Shown: piece by piece, positions 43,601 through 53,591 of the stretch | How the letters are laid out: each line of letters begins with the position of its first letter | Numbering within the stretch: the first letter of the stretch is position 1 | Assembly (NCBI GenBank): GCA_028818705.1 | Contig: JAPPNJ010000059.1 | Span: 36,518 to 100,517 of the forward strand | Direction of reading: 5' to 3' | DNA: 64,000 nucleotides | Origin: Candidatus Poribacteria bacterium | GTDB lineage: Bacteria > Poribacteria > WGA-4E > WGA-3G | Program-made: the position numbers and the translations under genes | The notes under the pieces: generated by a model | What the model was told of the DNA's origin: nothing | What the model saw: only the letters and a program-made list of their open reading frames with translations | Database searches by the model: none

Positions 43601-46600
43601 ATGTCAGAACCAACACAAGGCTATTTCACCTTAGGAGGCGAAAGCGAACCAATCAATCCTGGCTTCCAAAGCACACTCAATTATATCCGTGAAGCCGCAC
43701 AATCTGAACGACAGAAAGGAGATCTTTTTGAGCGGTTGATGCTCGCATATTTCAGTCAGGACCCCGACTACAAACAACAATTCTCCGAAGTCTATCTCTA
43801 TAAAGACTGGGCAGCACTCCAAATAGGCTACGACGCAAACGATATAGGCATCGACCTCGTTGCAAAAGAACGCGATGGTGGATACTGCGCTATCCAGTGC
43901 AAATGCTACGCAGAAAATACACGCATCTCAAAACCGCATCTTGATTCTTTCATCGCCGCATCTGCCAGTGAACTCTTCACCTCACGACTTATCGTTGATA
44001 CCGGCGGCGAATGGGGACCCAACGCACTCAGAACCGTCGATCCCATCCGGGACAAACTCCGTATCATCCGATACAGCGATCTCGAAAGCAGCCCGTTTGC
44101 CTGGCCCGACTTGAGCCTACAAGACCCCGAACAACTCACCTATCAACAAAAACGCTTCCACCTCAAGGATCATCAAAGAGAGGCGTTTGATGACGTTACC
44201 AACGGCTTCAAAGCATCAGACCGCGGCAAACTCATCATGGCGTGCGGCACCGGCAAAACCTTCACCGCACTCAGAATCGCCGAGGAAATCGCTGGTATCG
44301 CTGGCAGAGTGCTCTATCTCGTCCCGTCTATCAGCCTCCTCTCACAGGCGATGCGGGAATGGTCGGAGCAACGCGGCATAGACCACAGTTATATCGGCAT
44401 CTGTTCAGACACTCGCGCAGGACAAACAAGCGAGGATTCCTCTATCCTGGAACTCAAGATTCCTGTTACCACAGACCCGTCGTCTATCTCCCACACGCTA
44501 CAGAACCCAGATGGCGACAAGATGACCGTCGTCTTCTGCACATATCAGTCGTTACCGCTCGTCGAACAGGCACAAGATGACGGCGCACCCCCATTCGACA
44601 TTATTTTCTGCGACGAAGCACACAGAACCACCGGCGTTGAGGCTCCGGGTGACAGAACATCCCCATTCGTCCTTGTCCACGATGCCGATCGCATCCGTGC
44701 CAACAAACGCCTCTATATGACAGCCACCCCACGTCTCTACACCGAAGGCGCGAAAACAAAAGCCGCACGCCACGACACTGAAGTCTTCTCTATGGACGAA
44801 CCCGAAATCTACGGACCCGAATTCCACCGACTCCCCTTCTCTAAAGCCGTCGAGATAGACGAACTCTCCGACTACAAAGTCGTCGTGCTTGCCGTATCCG
44901 AGCGGGAAGTAAACGCCGCACTCCGCGGTGAGAGCGATATTAACATCAACGACGCAACGAAAATTGTCGGTTGCTGGCGGGCACTCCAAAATCCTGAGTC
45001 CAAAGAAAACGGAAACCATGAACCCGTCAAACCCTTAAAACGTGTCATAGCATTCACAAACAGAATTTCCGAATCAAAAGCAATGGTCAAACATTGGGAT
45101 GATATTATCGAAACCGCTACCGAACGACTCCCCGAAGATCAACAACCCACAGACTTTAAATGCGAAACAAAGCACGTTGATGGCACCGACCACGCCCTGA
45201 ACCGAAAAGCACGGCTCGACTGGCTAAAAGGCGATACGGATGGCACCTGCCGCATCCTCTCCAATGCGCGATGCCTCTCTGAAGGCATTGATGTCCCTGC
45301 ACTCGACGCTGTGCTCTTCATGACCTCCCGCAAATCTTACGTTGACATCATTCAGGCAGTCGGACGCGTCATGCGAAAAGCACCTGGTAAACAGTACGGC
45401 TATATCGTCCTACCCGTCGCCATTCCAGACGGCGTAGATCCCGCCAACGCCTTGGACGATAACGAACGCTTCTCAACCGTCTGGGGCGTCCTGCGCGCAC
45501 TCCGTTCCCACGACGACAGACTCAACGCCGAAATCAACGGAATTGACCTCAACAAAACGCTACCCGATCGGATTATCTTCGGCGGTGACGGTGAAGGGGA
45601 CGCAGCACCCACCGGTCAACAGATGTTCCTGCCGATTGATATTCCACCCGAAGCAATACTCCCCAAGATTGTCGAGAAATGTGGCGACAGGAAATACTGG
45701 GAAAGCTGGGCAAAGGATGTCGCAGATATTTTCGGTCGGCTCGTCGGACGCGTCGAAAACCTACTGGCGAACCCTGAAAACGAGGCACTCCGCGAATGGT
45801 TCGACGCATTCCATACAGAGTTGAAAAGCTCCATAAACGACGCAATCACCCGGAGCAACGCCATTGATATGATGGCGCAACACATCCTTACCAAACCCGT
45901 TTTCGACGCACTCTTCGAGAACTACGACTTTTCCGCTCGCAATCCGATGGCATTAGCACTGGACAACCTACAGAAAGATTTCGCTGAATTCGGACTCGAA
46001 AACGAAACGAAAGATTTAGAAGGCTTCTACGAAAGCGTTCGGATGCGCGCACAGGGCATCGACAACAGCGAAGGGCGGCAAAAGGTCCTATCAGAACTCT
46101 ACGAAAACTTCTTTATCACCGCCTTGCGAAAAGAGGCTGACCGCCTCGGCATCGTCTATACACCCGTTGAAGTCGTGGATTTCATTTTACACAGTGCCAA
46201 TGAAATACTGCAGGACGAGTTCGGAAGAAGCCTCAGCGATGAAGGTATCCATGTGCTGGATCCATTCACTGGCACTGGCACTTTCCTTGCCCGCTTGCTA
46301 CAATCTGACCTTATCCAACCCGACGACCTTGAACGCAAATACCGCGAGGAACTCCACGCCAATGAACTCGTCCTCCTCGCCTACTACATTGCCACCGTCA
46401 ACATCGAGGAGGTCTTCCGCGGGAGACGCGGGGAAAACAGCGGATATGAACCCTTCAACGGCATTGTCTTGACCGATACTTTCAATCTCAACAAAGCAGA
46501 AGACCTGACCCTATTCCCCAGAGAATGGCTCCCAGAAAACAACGAGCGTGCCGAGCGTCAACAGAAGCTCCCAATCCAAGTCCTTGTTGGTAACCCTCCT

Positions 46601-48394
46601 TGGTCGGCAGGACAGAAGAAGTCAACAGATGACAATCCCAATGTGGAGTATCCAGAGCTTGAGCAGCGTATCAGTGAAACATACGCTGCGCGTGTAACTA
46701 CAACTTTGAAAAGACACCTCTATGACACATACAAAATGGCGATTCGATGGGCATCCGACAGAATTAATAAACAAGGTGTTATTGCTTTCGTTACCAACGG
46801 CTCATGGATTGATGGGAATGTCGATGCAGGAATCCGAGCATGTTTAGCAGAGGAGTTCAGTTCAATTTACGTCCTGCACTTGCGAGGGAATCAGCGGACA
46901 CAAGGGGAGATGTCTCGTCGTGAAGGAGGCAAGGTCTTTGGTTCAGGGTCACGGGCACCTGTCGCTATCACGATCTTCGTCAAGAACCCAGATGCCACAC
47001 ACGAAGGTTGTAGAATTGAATACCGCGACATTGGTGATTACCTCACACGCGAGCAGAAACTGGAAGCACTGCGCAAAGCAGTGTCGGTAAAAGGTATCAG
47101 CGATTGGCAACTGATTATACCTGATAAACATTACGATTGGATTGGACAGCGTAGTGAAGCCTATCAACATTTCTATCCTCTCGGCACGAAAGCCGCGAAA
47201 GCCGGCAAATCAAGCGATGCAATATTTGGGTTGTATTCATTAGGTATAGTGACAAGCAGAGATCCATATCTCTATAACTTTTCACGTAATGCTTGCGCCG
47301 AGAACGCGGAGCGAATGACACAAGATTATCTCGCCGCGTTTTCCGACATGAAAGCAAATCCCGAACTCACAGAAAGTGTAGCGGCGCGTAGATACGCATC
47401 AAATTTAAAATGGGATAGAGAACTTGAGAACCAACTGAGGCGCGGGAGAATAACTAAATTTGATGTGGATTACATCCGAAAATCAGCGTACCGACCATTC
47501 GTAAAAACAAATTGCTATGCTGATTACACGTTTGTAAATTGTAAGTATCAGCAGGATCGAATTTTCCCAGATAGTTCCAGTGAGAACCGTGTTATATGCG
47601 CAACCAGCGTCGGATCTAAAAAGCCATTTTCTGCCCTTATCACCGATACATTGCCAGATCTTGAACTAATTTCAAAGGGGCAATGCTTCCCGCGATGGCA
47701 ATACCCGCAACCTGTGGACACATCAAGCGCAACAAGCAAATTTCAAGGTTTTGACGAAGCACCGGAGCGGATTGACAACATTTCAGACACAGCACTCCGC
47801 ATCTTCCAAGAGCATTACAGCGACGACACCATCACCAAGGACGACATCTTCGACTACATTTACGGCATTCTACACGCACCGAGTTATCGAGAAGAGTTCG
47901 CAAACGATTTATCCAAGATGATACCACGCATCCCGTATGCTCCCGACTTCCGCGCCTTCGCAGAAGCGGGAAAAGCACTCGCAGACCTCCACCTCAACTA
48001 CGAGACCTGTGAACAATACCCGAACCTCAGCGTCGAACCCCTCAAGCCTTCCCTACTTTGGGAAGAAAAACCGGAACATTTTCTGCTTGGCAAGCGAGCA
48101 ATGCGGTTCGCCGATAAGCAAGAGCGAACAACCCTCATCATTAATGAACATGTCTGTGTATCCGGTATTCCAGAAGAAGCACATCGGTACGTCGTCAACG
48201 GCAGAACCCCGCTCGAATGGTTCATTGACCGATACAAAATCACGCAGGACAAAAACAGCGGCATCATCAACGATCCCAACGGCTGGTTCGATAACCCTCG
48301 CGACCTCATCACAGCCATAGAACGAATCGTCCACGTTAGCGTCGAATCCACCAAAATCGTCGAGAGCCTTCCGTCTCAATTAACTGATGAGTAA
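43601..48394 (+). CDS. Type ISP single-chain restriction-modification enzyme
   Basis: All parts of a restriction system lie in one chain of 1597 residues, as in LlaGI and LlaBIII. An Mrr-like nuclease comes first (Asp85 in GIDLVA, QCK at 99-101). A helicase follows: Walker A ACGTGKTFTA near 213, DEAH near 338, GRVMRKAPGKQ near 590. Then comes an N6-adenine methyltransferase (LDPFTGTGTFLARLL near 886, NPPW near 998), then a target recognition domain to the end. Such enzymes methylate one strand of their own site and translocate along foreign DNA before cutting. AGGAAACAGAT precedes the ATG. No subunit genes are needed. All motifs look intact. Confidence 0.92.
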   Translation: MSEPTQGYFTLGGESEPINPGFQSTLNYIREAAQSERQKGDLFERLMLAYFSQDPDYKQQFSEVYLYKDWAALQIGYDANDIGIDLVAKERDGGYCAIQCKCYAENTRISKPHLDSFIAASASELFTSRLIVDTGGEWGPNALRTVDPIRDKLRIIRYSDLESSPFAWPDLSLQDPEQLTYQQKRFHLKDHQREAFDDVTNGFKASDRGKLIMACGTGKTFTALRIAEEIAGIAGRVLYLVPSISLLSQAMREWSEQRGIDHSYIGICSDTRAGQTSEDSSILELKIPVTTDPSSISHTLQNPDGDKMTVVFCTYQSLPLVEQAQDDGAPPFDIIFCDEAHRTTGVEAPGDRTSPFVLVHDADRIRANKRLYMTATPRLYTEGAKTKAARHDTEVFSMDEPEIYGPEFHRLPFSKAVEIDELSDYKVVVLAVSEREVNAALRGESDININDATKIVGCWRALQNPESKENGNHEPVKPLKRVIAFTNRISESKAMVKHWDDIIETATERLPEDQQPTDFKCETKHVDGTDHALNRKARLDWLKGDTDGTCRILSNARCLSEGIDVPALDAVLFMTSRKSYVDIIQAVGRVMRKAPGKQYGYIVLPVAIPDGVDPANALDDNERFSTVWGVLRALRSHDDRLNAEINGIDLNKTLPDRIIFGGDGEGDAAPTGQQMFLPIDIPPEAILPKIVEKCGDRKYWESWAKDVADIFGRLVGRVENLLANPENEALREWFDAFHTELKSSINDAITRSNAIDMMAQHILTKPVFDALFENYDFSARNPMALALDNLQKDFAEFGLENETKDLEGFYESVRMRAQGIDNSEGRQKVLSELYENFFITALRKEADRLGIVYTPVEVVDFILHSANEILQDEFGRSLSDEGIHVLDPFTGTGTFLARLLQSDLIQPDDLERKYREELHANELVLLAYYIATVNIEEVFRGRRGENSGYEPFNGIVLTDTFNLNKAEDLTLFPREWLPENNERAERQQKLPIQVLVGNPPWSAGQKKSTDDNPNVEYPELEQRISETYAARVTTTLKRHLYDTYKMAIRWASDRINKQGVIAFVTNGSWIDGNVDAGIRACLAEEFSSIYVLHLRGNQRTQGEMSRREGGKVFGSGSRAPVAITIFVKNPDATHEGCRIEYRDIGDYLTREQKLEALRKAVSVKGISDWQLIIPDKHYDWIGQRSEAYQHFYPLGTKAAKAGKSSDAIFGLYSLGIVTSRDPYLYNFSRNACAENAERMTQDYLAAFSDMKANPELTESVAARRYASNLKWDRELENQLRRGRITKFDVDYIRKSAYRPFVKTNCYADYTFVNCKYQQDRIFPDSSSENRVICATSVGSKKPFSALITDTLPDLELISKGQCFPRWQYPQPVDTSSATSKFQGFDEAPERIDNISDTALRIFQEHYSDDTITKDDIFDYIYGILHAPSYREEFANDLSKMIPRIPYAPDFRAFAEAGKALADLHLNYETCEQYPNLSVEPLKPSLLWEEKPEHFLLGKRAMRFADKQERTTLIINEHVCVSGIPEEAHRYVVNGRTPLEWFIDRYKITQDKNSGIINDPNGWFDNPRDLITAIERIVHVSVESTKIVESLPSQLTDE

Positions 48395-48539
48395 AATGCT
48401 GAGGATACTCATGCCAAACCACAAAATCAACTGGGTCAACGACCATACCGAAATCTGTGATCATCTCGGCGAACGCGTCCACTTTAGGCAAGACTCCCTC
48501 TATAGGAAGCCTGATGACTTCGACGGCATCACCGTTTAG
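48387..48539 (+). CDS. Small ORF overlapping the 3' end of the type ISP gene
   Basis: Fifty residues, MSKMLRILMPNHKINWVNDH followed by TEICDHLGERVHFRQDSLYR and KPDDFDGITV, start within the last codons of the restriction gene (8-base overlap). The wording looks protein-like and is not a shadow of a larger gene. It may be a small accessory protein or the stump of a lost gene. No family recognised. Confidence 0.3.
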   Translation: MSKMLRILMPNHKINWVNDHTEICDHLGERVHFRQDSLYRKPDDFDGITV

Positions 48540-48575
48540 ATGAATCTACCTCTATGAATTCAAAAAGGTGTTTTT

Positions 48576-49526
48576 ATGATGAGAATTAAAGGTTATTACA
48601 TATGTGCTGTGCTGCTGATGCTCTGTGTATCTATGCCAGTGCTCGCACAAGATGCACAAGCTGACAAACTGATCGGCTGGTGGTTGTTTGATAGCCCAAA
48701 AGACGAAACAGGCAACTGGGGAGACATCGCACTTCACGGTGCTGAAATCAAAGACGGTCAACTCATCGTTGAGACCGGAAAATGGGCGCACGCTCTCGAG
48801 TACAGTGGACCTGATATCGAAGAGAAAACATTGATGACATGGGTCGCTTTGGACAGTCTCGCCTCAACGAGGGGATCAGCACTCACGCTCGATAAAGCTT
48901 CCGAAGACCAATTCCATGGAATCGTCTATGCTGAACGCCAACCGAACCAATGGATGCCTGGAAGCAGTTGGTACTGGCGGACTGAAGACTTCCCTAAAGC
49001 ACATAATGAAAATAAAGAAGGCGAAATGGTTTACTTAGCCTTCACTTATGAGATTAAGGGTGGAACTTACAAAATAACGGGCTACCGCAATGGCAAGAGT
49101 CTCGGTAGTTATGAAAAAGGCGATATCCAAACCTGGCCCACGGACGACGCAGAGGCAATCTGGGGAAAACGCCATACAAACGGTCTCGGGGGTCCTGGGG
49201 ACCTCAACGCACATATTGAGGAATCTCGTATTTACGCCGTCGCATTGACCGAGGCTGAAATAAACGAAATGCAAATCGGAACAATTTCTGTTCATCCAGA
49301 TGTCTCGCGTTTATCTCCGCGTCCTGAAGATATCAATGAGGATGGTGTTGTGAACATCCAAGATCTCGTGTTAGCAGCCTCTCATTTCGGGGAGACAGGT
49401 GAGAACAGCGCAGATGTGAACAAAGACGGCACTGTGAATATCATAGACCTCAGTTTAATTGCCGCAGCGTTTGGTAAAGAGGAAACTGCGCCTTCTATAT
49501 CGCCGAATACTTCCGTACCAAACTGA
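48576..49526 (+). CDS. Secreted LamG-type protein with C-terminal dockerin pair
   Basis: A signal peptide (AVLLMLCVSMPVLAQ) is followed by a LamG-like jelly roll (LIGWWLFDSPKDETGNWGDI at its start, NAHIEESRIYAVALTEAEI at its end) and then two calcium-binding type I dockerin segments: DINEDGVVNIQDLVLAASHF and DVNKDGTVNIIDLSLIAAAF. Dockerins attach proteins to cohesins in extracellular complexes. Unlike the LamG protein at 21192 it lacks the TTTWGKLK tag, so a second anchoring mode is used. AAGG precedes the double ATG. It sits amid defence and plasmid debris. Confidence 0.8.
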   Translation: MMRIKGYYICAVLLMLCVSMPVLAQDAQADKLIGWWLFDSPKDETGNWGDIALHGAEIKDGQLIVETGKWAHALEYSGPDIEEKTLMTWVALDSLASTRGSALTLDKASEDQFHGIVYAERQPNQWMPGSSWYWRTEDFPKAHNENKEGEMVYLAFTYEIKGGTYKITGYRNGKSLGSYEKGDIQTWPTDDAEAIWGKRHTNGLGGPGDLNAHIEESRIYAVALTEAEINEMQIGTISVHPDVSRLSPRPEDINEDGVVNIQDLVLAASHFGETGENSADVNKDGTVNIIDLSLIAAAFGKEETAPSISPNTSVPN

Positions 49527-49561
49527 AACATACATCGGGGCTAAAATCTCCAGAGAACCAA

Positions 49562-49780
49562 TTGAATTGTGTCGATGCCCGAAGTGATCTTGGCAATCAA
49601 GCCCGCCAAGTGATTCGGCAATGCGATGTGGAGTGCGCTCCGTGTGAACTGAGTCAGCGCGTCGGCTTTGTACACGCATTCAATCACGGCACTGGCGTTC
49701 AGGAATTTGAACCGAGTGCGAAATCATCACGCGAGACAACGGCATTGTATGCGTATCTGAGCAAAGAAATGGAGGGATAA
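49562..49780 (+). pseudogene. 3' part of a ParA-type partition ATPase gene
   Basis: The frame reads LNCVDARSDLGNQARQVI, then LSQRVGFVHAFNHGTGVQEF and SSRETTALYAYLSKEME, which matches the last third of ParA proteins (LNxVDxR...QRVAFxxAxxxGxGVxE). The Walker A half is absent, because the upstream gene and gap leave no room for it. It is followed by a ruined ribbon-helix-helix gene, the usual ParA neighbour, so this is a dead partition module. Confidence 0.6.
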
Positions 49781-49784
49781 GGTA

Positions 49785-50057
49785 ATGGAGAAAAAAGACC
49801 TCACCGATATTTTTAGCGAAAAAAAGGAGCAGGAAAAGGTGGCACTCGAAACCGAATCGAATTTGGTCATTGCGAGTGCCGATGAGAAGTTACCGCCATC
49901 GCGACAAGGCAAGCGATGTCTAACAGGTTAGTTTTATCCTGAAACACATCAGCAAGTACGGATGATCGCGGCGAAGGAAGACAAAACGTATGAGCAGGTA
50001 TTGGGTGCCGGGCTGAATTTGTTATTTGAGAAACACGGCATGCCACCCATCGCATAA
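49785..50057 (+). pseudogene. Ribbon-helix-helix partner of ParA with an internal stop codon
   Basis: The frame starts with MEKKDLTDIFSEKKEQEK and PPSRQGKRCLTG, then a TAG at 49929-49931, then continues in phase with FYPETHQQVRMIAAKEDKTY and LNLLFEKHGMPPIA to 50057. Intact relatives read TGYF at this point, so the TAG has replaced a Tyr codon. The 90-residue protein resembles the small DNA-binding partners of ParA. Confidence 0.65.
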
Positions 50058-50269
50058 CAGGGGATATAGGAGACAGGGGATGTCTTTGGAAAGCGTTCTA
50101 AGGGCATTCTCGCATTTTTTCAAATTATTTTAGAATCTTATTTGAAGATTTCAGAGGAATCCAACCGTCGAGGGACACCCGGAACGATGTGAAAACACCA
50201 AAGCAAGTCGTTCGTTGTTTCCCTCGTTAAATAGGCGCGGAAAACAGTCGAAAGAGAAAGGAAATTGTT

Positions 50270-51112
50270 ATGTTAACAACAACAGATGATCTCGTTGATG
50301 ACTACAAAAAATTTTTGGCAAATAAGCATCCCGGACGTATTAAATCATTCTGCGACCTTTTGGCATCTCATCCAGCGAGTGCCAGGGCAGAAGCTATTAC
50401 ATTTTACTTTTTGAGAGACCGCGTTGATAAGGTTCAGATAGAGGAGGATCCAACAAAAGGTGGTGTAGATTTTCGTTGTGAAACCAGAAAATCTGAATTT
50501 GTAGTCGAGGTTACTCACCTTGAGAATGAATCCGTATCTCAAGCGTCTGGGAAACGAAATGAGATCCCAGAAAAGAATACTGTTGGGTCATACAGTAGAA
50601 TTACTCACCTGTTACGAAGTAACGCGTCGGATAAAGCACGCCAAATGTCTGGATATTGTTGTCCAAGTTTATTGGTAATGACGAGTGAACATGTCTATGC
50701 CAATGATCTCTTAAGCAGCAAAATCGCTGCCGAATTCCTGCTAACGAGTGATACAAGCATCCCAGTTCCACATCCACCCGCTAACCCAGCAACAGACCTC
50801 ATTCTGGAAACTGATCTGAAAGATTCAGTTTTTTTTCGATTTAACAACCAGAACAATAATTTTGAATCATGCAGACAGAGCATTTCAGCGATCCTGCTGT
50901 GTAGTATTTATGCGAATGCAATGGGAGTTATTGGCATTTTACATCCGAATCCTGTTCGTAAATTCCCTATTAAGTTTCTTCCAACAATTCCTTTTGTTAA
51001 ATTGAAAAAGTGGCCACCAGAAAACAACGAAATCGGAACCGAATGGGTAACTCACAAACGAACGAACACTATGATCACTGGGGCTTTTAGATGGGATTAT
51101 AGTAGTGCCTGA
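50270..51112 (+). CDS. Possible PD-(D/E)XK-fold protein of unknown function
   Basis: I recognise no named family in these 280 residues. The stretch KGGVDFRCETRKSEFVVEVT (about 63-82) has the spacing of a PD-(D/E)XK core, with Asp67 and Glu80, but the usual Lys is Thr82. Such VEVT variants occur in uncharacterised nuclease-fold proteins. AAGGA lies before the ATG. The gene stands between the dead partition module and an IS fragment that begins two bases after its stop codon. Because of its neighbours it may belong to a defence locus. Confidence 0.5.
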   Translation: MLTTTDDLVDDYKKFLANKHPGRIKSFCDLLASHPASARAEAITFYFLRDRVDKVQIEEDPTKGGVDFRCETRKSEFVVEVTHLENESVSQASGKRNEIPEKNTVGSYSRITHLLRSNASDKARQMSGYCCPSLLVMTSEHVYANDLLSSKIAAEFLLTSDTSIPVPHPPANPATDLILETDLKDSVFFRFNNQNNNFESCRQSISAILLCSIYANAMGVIGILHPNPVRKFPIKFLPTIPFVKLKKWPPENNEIGTEWVTHKRTNTMITGAFRWDYSSA

Positions 51113-51114
51113 AG

Positions 51115-51245
51115 TGCCAACGTTAATTTAGACCAAAAATCAGTAAAGTTAAGACAAGTTTTGTTGTTGAAATTCGACAGGCGTCAAATACCCTAACGCC
51201 GAATGCGGGCGTTTGTGGTGATACACCTGTGTGATAAAATGACCA
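51115..51245 (-). mobile_element. Solo end of an IS3-type element
   Basis: The segment starts with TGCCAACGTTAATTTAGACC, matching the left end of the complete element at 52677. It continues through the same AGTTAAGACAAGTTTT and AACGCC wording and encodes the reverse-strand transposase tail FITQVYHHKRPHSALGYLTP. It then breaks off right before the HEPN gene. It is the stump of a second, diverged copy. Confidence 0.7.
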
Positions 51246-51269
51246 ATGACTTCAGGTGTGAAAAAAGTA

Positions 51270-52676
51270 ATGGATAAATCCGTAATAAATCAAATTTCAG
51301 ATTTACTGTCGCAAATTAACAAAGACACAGTATATTTTTATTATCGTTCAGCAGCATTTGGTAGTTGTCGGCTTAAACATTGGCAAGCTAAGACATTTGT
51401 AAAGAATAAATTGTCAACAAAGAATCACAATGCGCTGTTTCTGGAACATTTAGACAAATTATGGGTGGCGATTGAACGTAATTTAGAAACATCTCTGGTA
51501 GATGCCTTGTTAGATTGTTTTGGTGACTATGTTGTACCTTCCATAATGTCAAAGAAGCGATATAACATTATAACCCCATTATATTCTCCAATGACTGTTT
51601 CAATGGAGGACATAGTCAGATGTCTAATTCTATGGTGGATAGCGACTGATGTAGATTGCACAATTGATAAGTTAGAATCGTTTTCAAATAATGATCCGTT
51701 GAAATATAAAGAATATATGATGGTAGAAGGACTTAATATTTCAAAAAATTACAATTTCGCAGATTTTGAAATTATACCATCCAACGAAAATCTGGGTGTT
51801 ATACCAGAATCATTAATTAAACAACTCGGTTATCCATTTTGGCGCGATAGAACACTTTTGGTATCAGAAAACGAGTTTAACAAAGCTATAGAAAAACCTA
51901 AAATTGTCTCTGAGGACGAATATTCAATAATGGTAAGAAATAATCCTCAATTACCATTACCATACAATCGTGACGAAAAAACTGGTAAAGTTTTCACTTA
52001 TGAACGATCATTTAATAGGAAAAAAAAGAGAAGTCTTAGGATAGATATTTTATGTTTCACATTTTCACTGCATCTAAAAATACCGATCTCGTACTCTTGG
52101 CATTTTCTATCGCTAGATGAAAATCATTTGCTTTATGTTCTGCCAAAGGCAGAATTTCACTCAACAGGAAGCAGTATAGACTATGTTTTAGGACGTACTA
52201 AGGAGATTTCAATAACAGACAATGATATGGCTGAAATAAAGCGTATTTATGAACAGACCGTAGCAATAGATAATATTGGAAGTGAAGAAAGTAAAGATTT
52301 TATGGACTGTGTTAAATTATTTATGGATCTACAAACGCTTCCGATGAGGTTAGATTACAATAAAGTACCCATGTTATCAATTTTATTTGATACTTCAATT
52401 GAAAGACCTAAGAGTACAGATTCAAAAAAAGCTATTCTTACTGATTTTGTATCATCTGTGGATGCGAGCGATAGCCCACTTACTAAGTTTTATAAACTAA
52501 GAAATGGGGTTGTTCACGCGATTAATGAGAGAAAAAACAGATTAAGGGATGTTCATAACAATGAACAAGTCGATGAATTAGTTGAAGAAACCGTTGATTT
52601 TTTGAGAAAAATGTTAATGAAGTGCATAGATGAACAAATTTTACCAAGTGTTGATGATGGACAGAGAAGTATGTAG
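51270..52676 (+). CDS. Protein with C-terminal HEPN (Apea-like) domain, AT-rich
   Basis: The start is taken at the ATG 51270 (MDKSVINQISDLL); a frame to 51246 enters the IS stump. The 468 residues are mostly unrecognised. Near the end comes KLRNGVVHAINERKNRL, an R-x4-H HEPN motif (Arg411, His416) as in Apea-like RNase domains. The gene is richer in A and T than its neighbours, which suggests transfer. Its last codon was altered by an IS insertion: without the IS it would run on for five codons (YNNRR). It was probably co-translated with the nuclease gene now split by the IS. RNA cleavage in phage defence is a reasonable guess. Confidence 0.6.
   Translation: MDKSVINQISDLLSQINKDTVYFYYRSAAFGSCRLKHWQAKTFVKNKLSTKNHNALFLEHLDKLWVAIERNLETSLVDALLDCFGDYVVPSIMSKKRYNIITPLYSPMTVSMEDIVRCLILWWIATDVDCTIDKLESFSNNDPLKYKEYMMVEGLNISKNYNFADFEIIPSNENLGVIPESLIKQLGYPFWRDRTLLVSENEFNKAIEKPKIVSEDEYSIMVRNNPQLPLPYNRDEKTGKVFTYERSFNRKKKRSLRIDILCFTFSLHLKIPISYSWHFLSLDENHLLYVLPKAEFHSTGSSIDYVLGRTKEISITDNDMAEIKRIYEQTVAIDNIGSEESKDFMDCVKLFMDLQTLPMRLDYNKVPMLSILFDTSIERPKSTDSKKAILTDFVSSVDASDSPLTKFYKLRNGVVHAINERKNRLRDVHNNEQVDELVEETVDFLRKMLMKCIDEQILPSVDDGQRSM
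52654..52675 (+). pseudogene. 5' fragment of the split nuclease gene
   Basis: ATG ATG GAC AGA GAA GTA TG.. (52654-52675) lies in another frame inside the 3' end of the HEPN gene. Joined to the sequence after the IS, it gives MMDREVCTITEDELVKLI without interruption. It is therefore the original start of the nuclease gene at 53919. Confidence 0.6.
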
Positions 52677-52710
52677 TGCCACCATTTATTAGGGCCAAAA
52701 TTCCCTAAAG

Positions 52711-53591
52711 TTAAGACAAGTTTTTTTGCTGAAATTCCATAGGAGTCAAATACCCTAACGCCGCATGTGGGCGTTTGAGGTGATACACGTGTGTGATAAA
52801 ATGCCCGATCTGGGAAACCCTTGCTTGGGTAATCGTGTCATAGTCATTGAGATGAACTTCTTCTTCCTTGAGAGTTCGGATGAGTCTTTCGGCATACCCG
52901 TTCTCCCAAGGACGCCCTCTGTGTGCTAATGAAATCTCAATGCCATGGCGTCTGAGTGTTGAAAGATAAGCGTTTGAAAGATACTGCACGCCTTGATCGG
53001 AATGATGTATCTCCGGGACGCTTTGGTGTAATGCTTCTTGTAGTGGTTTCAAAGTCAGGGATTGCGTCAAGTGTTGACTGAGATTCCACCCTCGGATCAT
53101 GCGCGTAAAAACATCCATGAGGATACAAGCATAGATGAAGCGACTCTTGGGTTTCCGGACGTAGGTAATATCACCCACCCAGACCTGATCGCATCGGAAA
53201 CCGATGTCAAGGTTCTCAATCCGATTGCCCCAAGGTTGTGGTGCCTCAAGGGATCTTGTGGTTCGGCAGACCCGTTTGATGGAAACCGAGAGGTTAGCTT
53301 CTTTCATCAACCGGGCGACGCGTCTATGACTGTGTATCCTTGACGCAGGAGTAACTCTCTAATACGTCTATATCCATATTTGGGATACTGTAGACATAAC
53401 GTCTCTATTTCCGAGCGCAGTTCCCCTTCAGATGGGTCGCGTTTGGGTTGATAATAGAGCAGATTCCGGTTGTAGCCGAGGGTTTTACAAGTCTGCCGAA
53501 TCGAATATGAAGAAGCGTTGTGCACTTTTTCCACCATTTCTCGTTTCTTTGATGCCGTTAGTTCAACCACTTCGCGGAACCTGTTTTTCAA
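52711..53591 (-). pseudogene. IS3 transposase OrfB with a frameshift
   Basis: The N-terminal part (53591 down to about 53330; NASSYSIRQTCKTLGYNRNL, YPKYGYRRIRELLLRQGY) stops after a frameshift, and the remainder continues in a second frame to 52711. That second part holds the DDE integrase core: Asp in WVGDITYV, Asp in IHHSDQGVQY and Glu in WENGYAERLIRTLKEEE. The two frames join where GYTV should be followed by HRRVARLMKEAN, so one base is missing or extra. The transposase is inactive unless this is a sequencing error. Confidence 0.8.
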
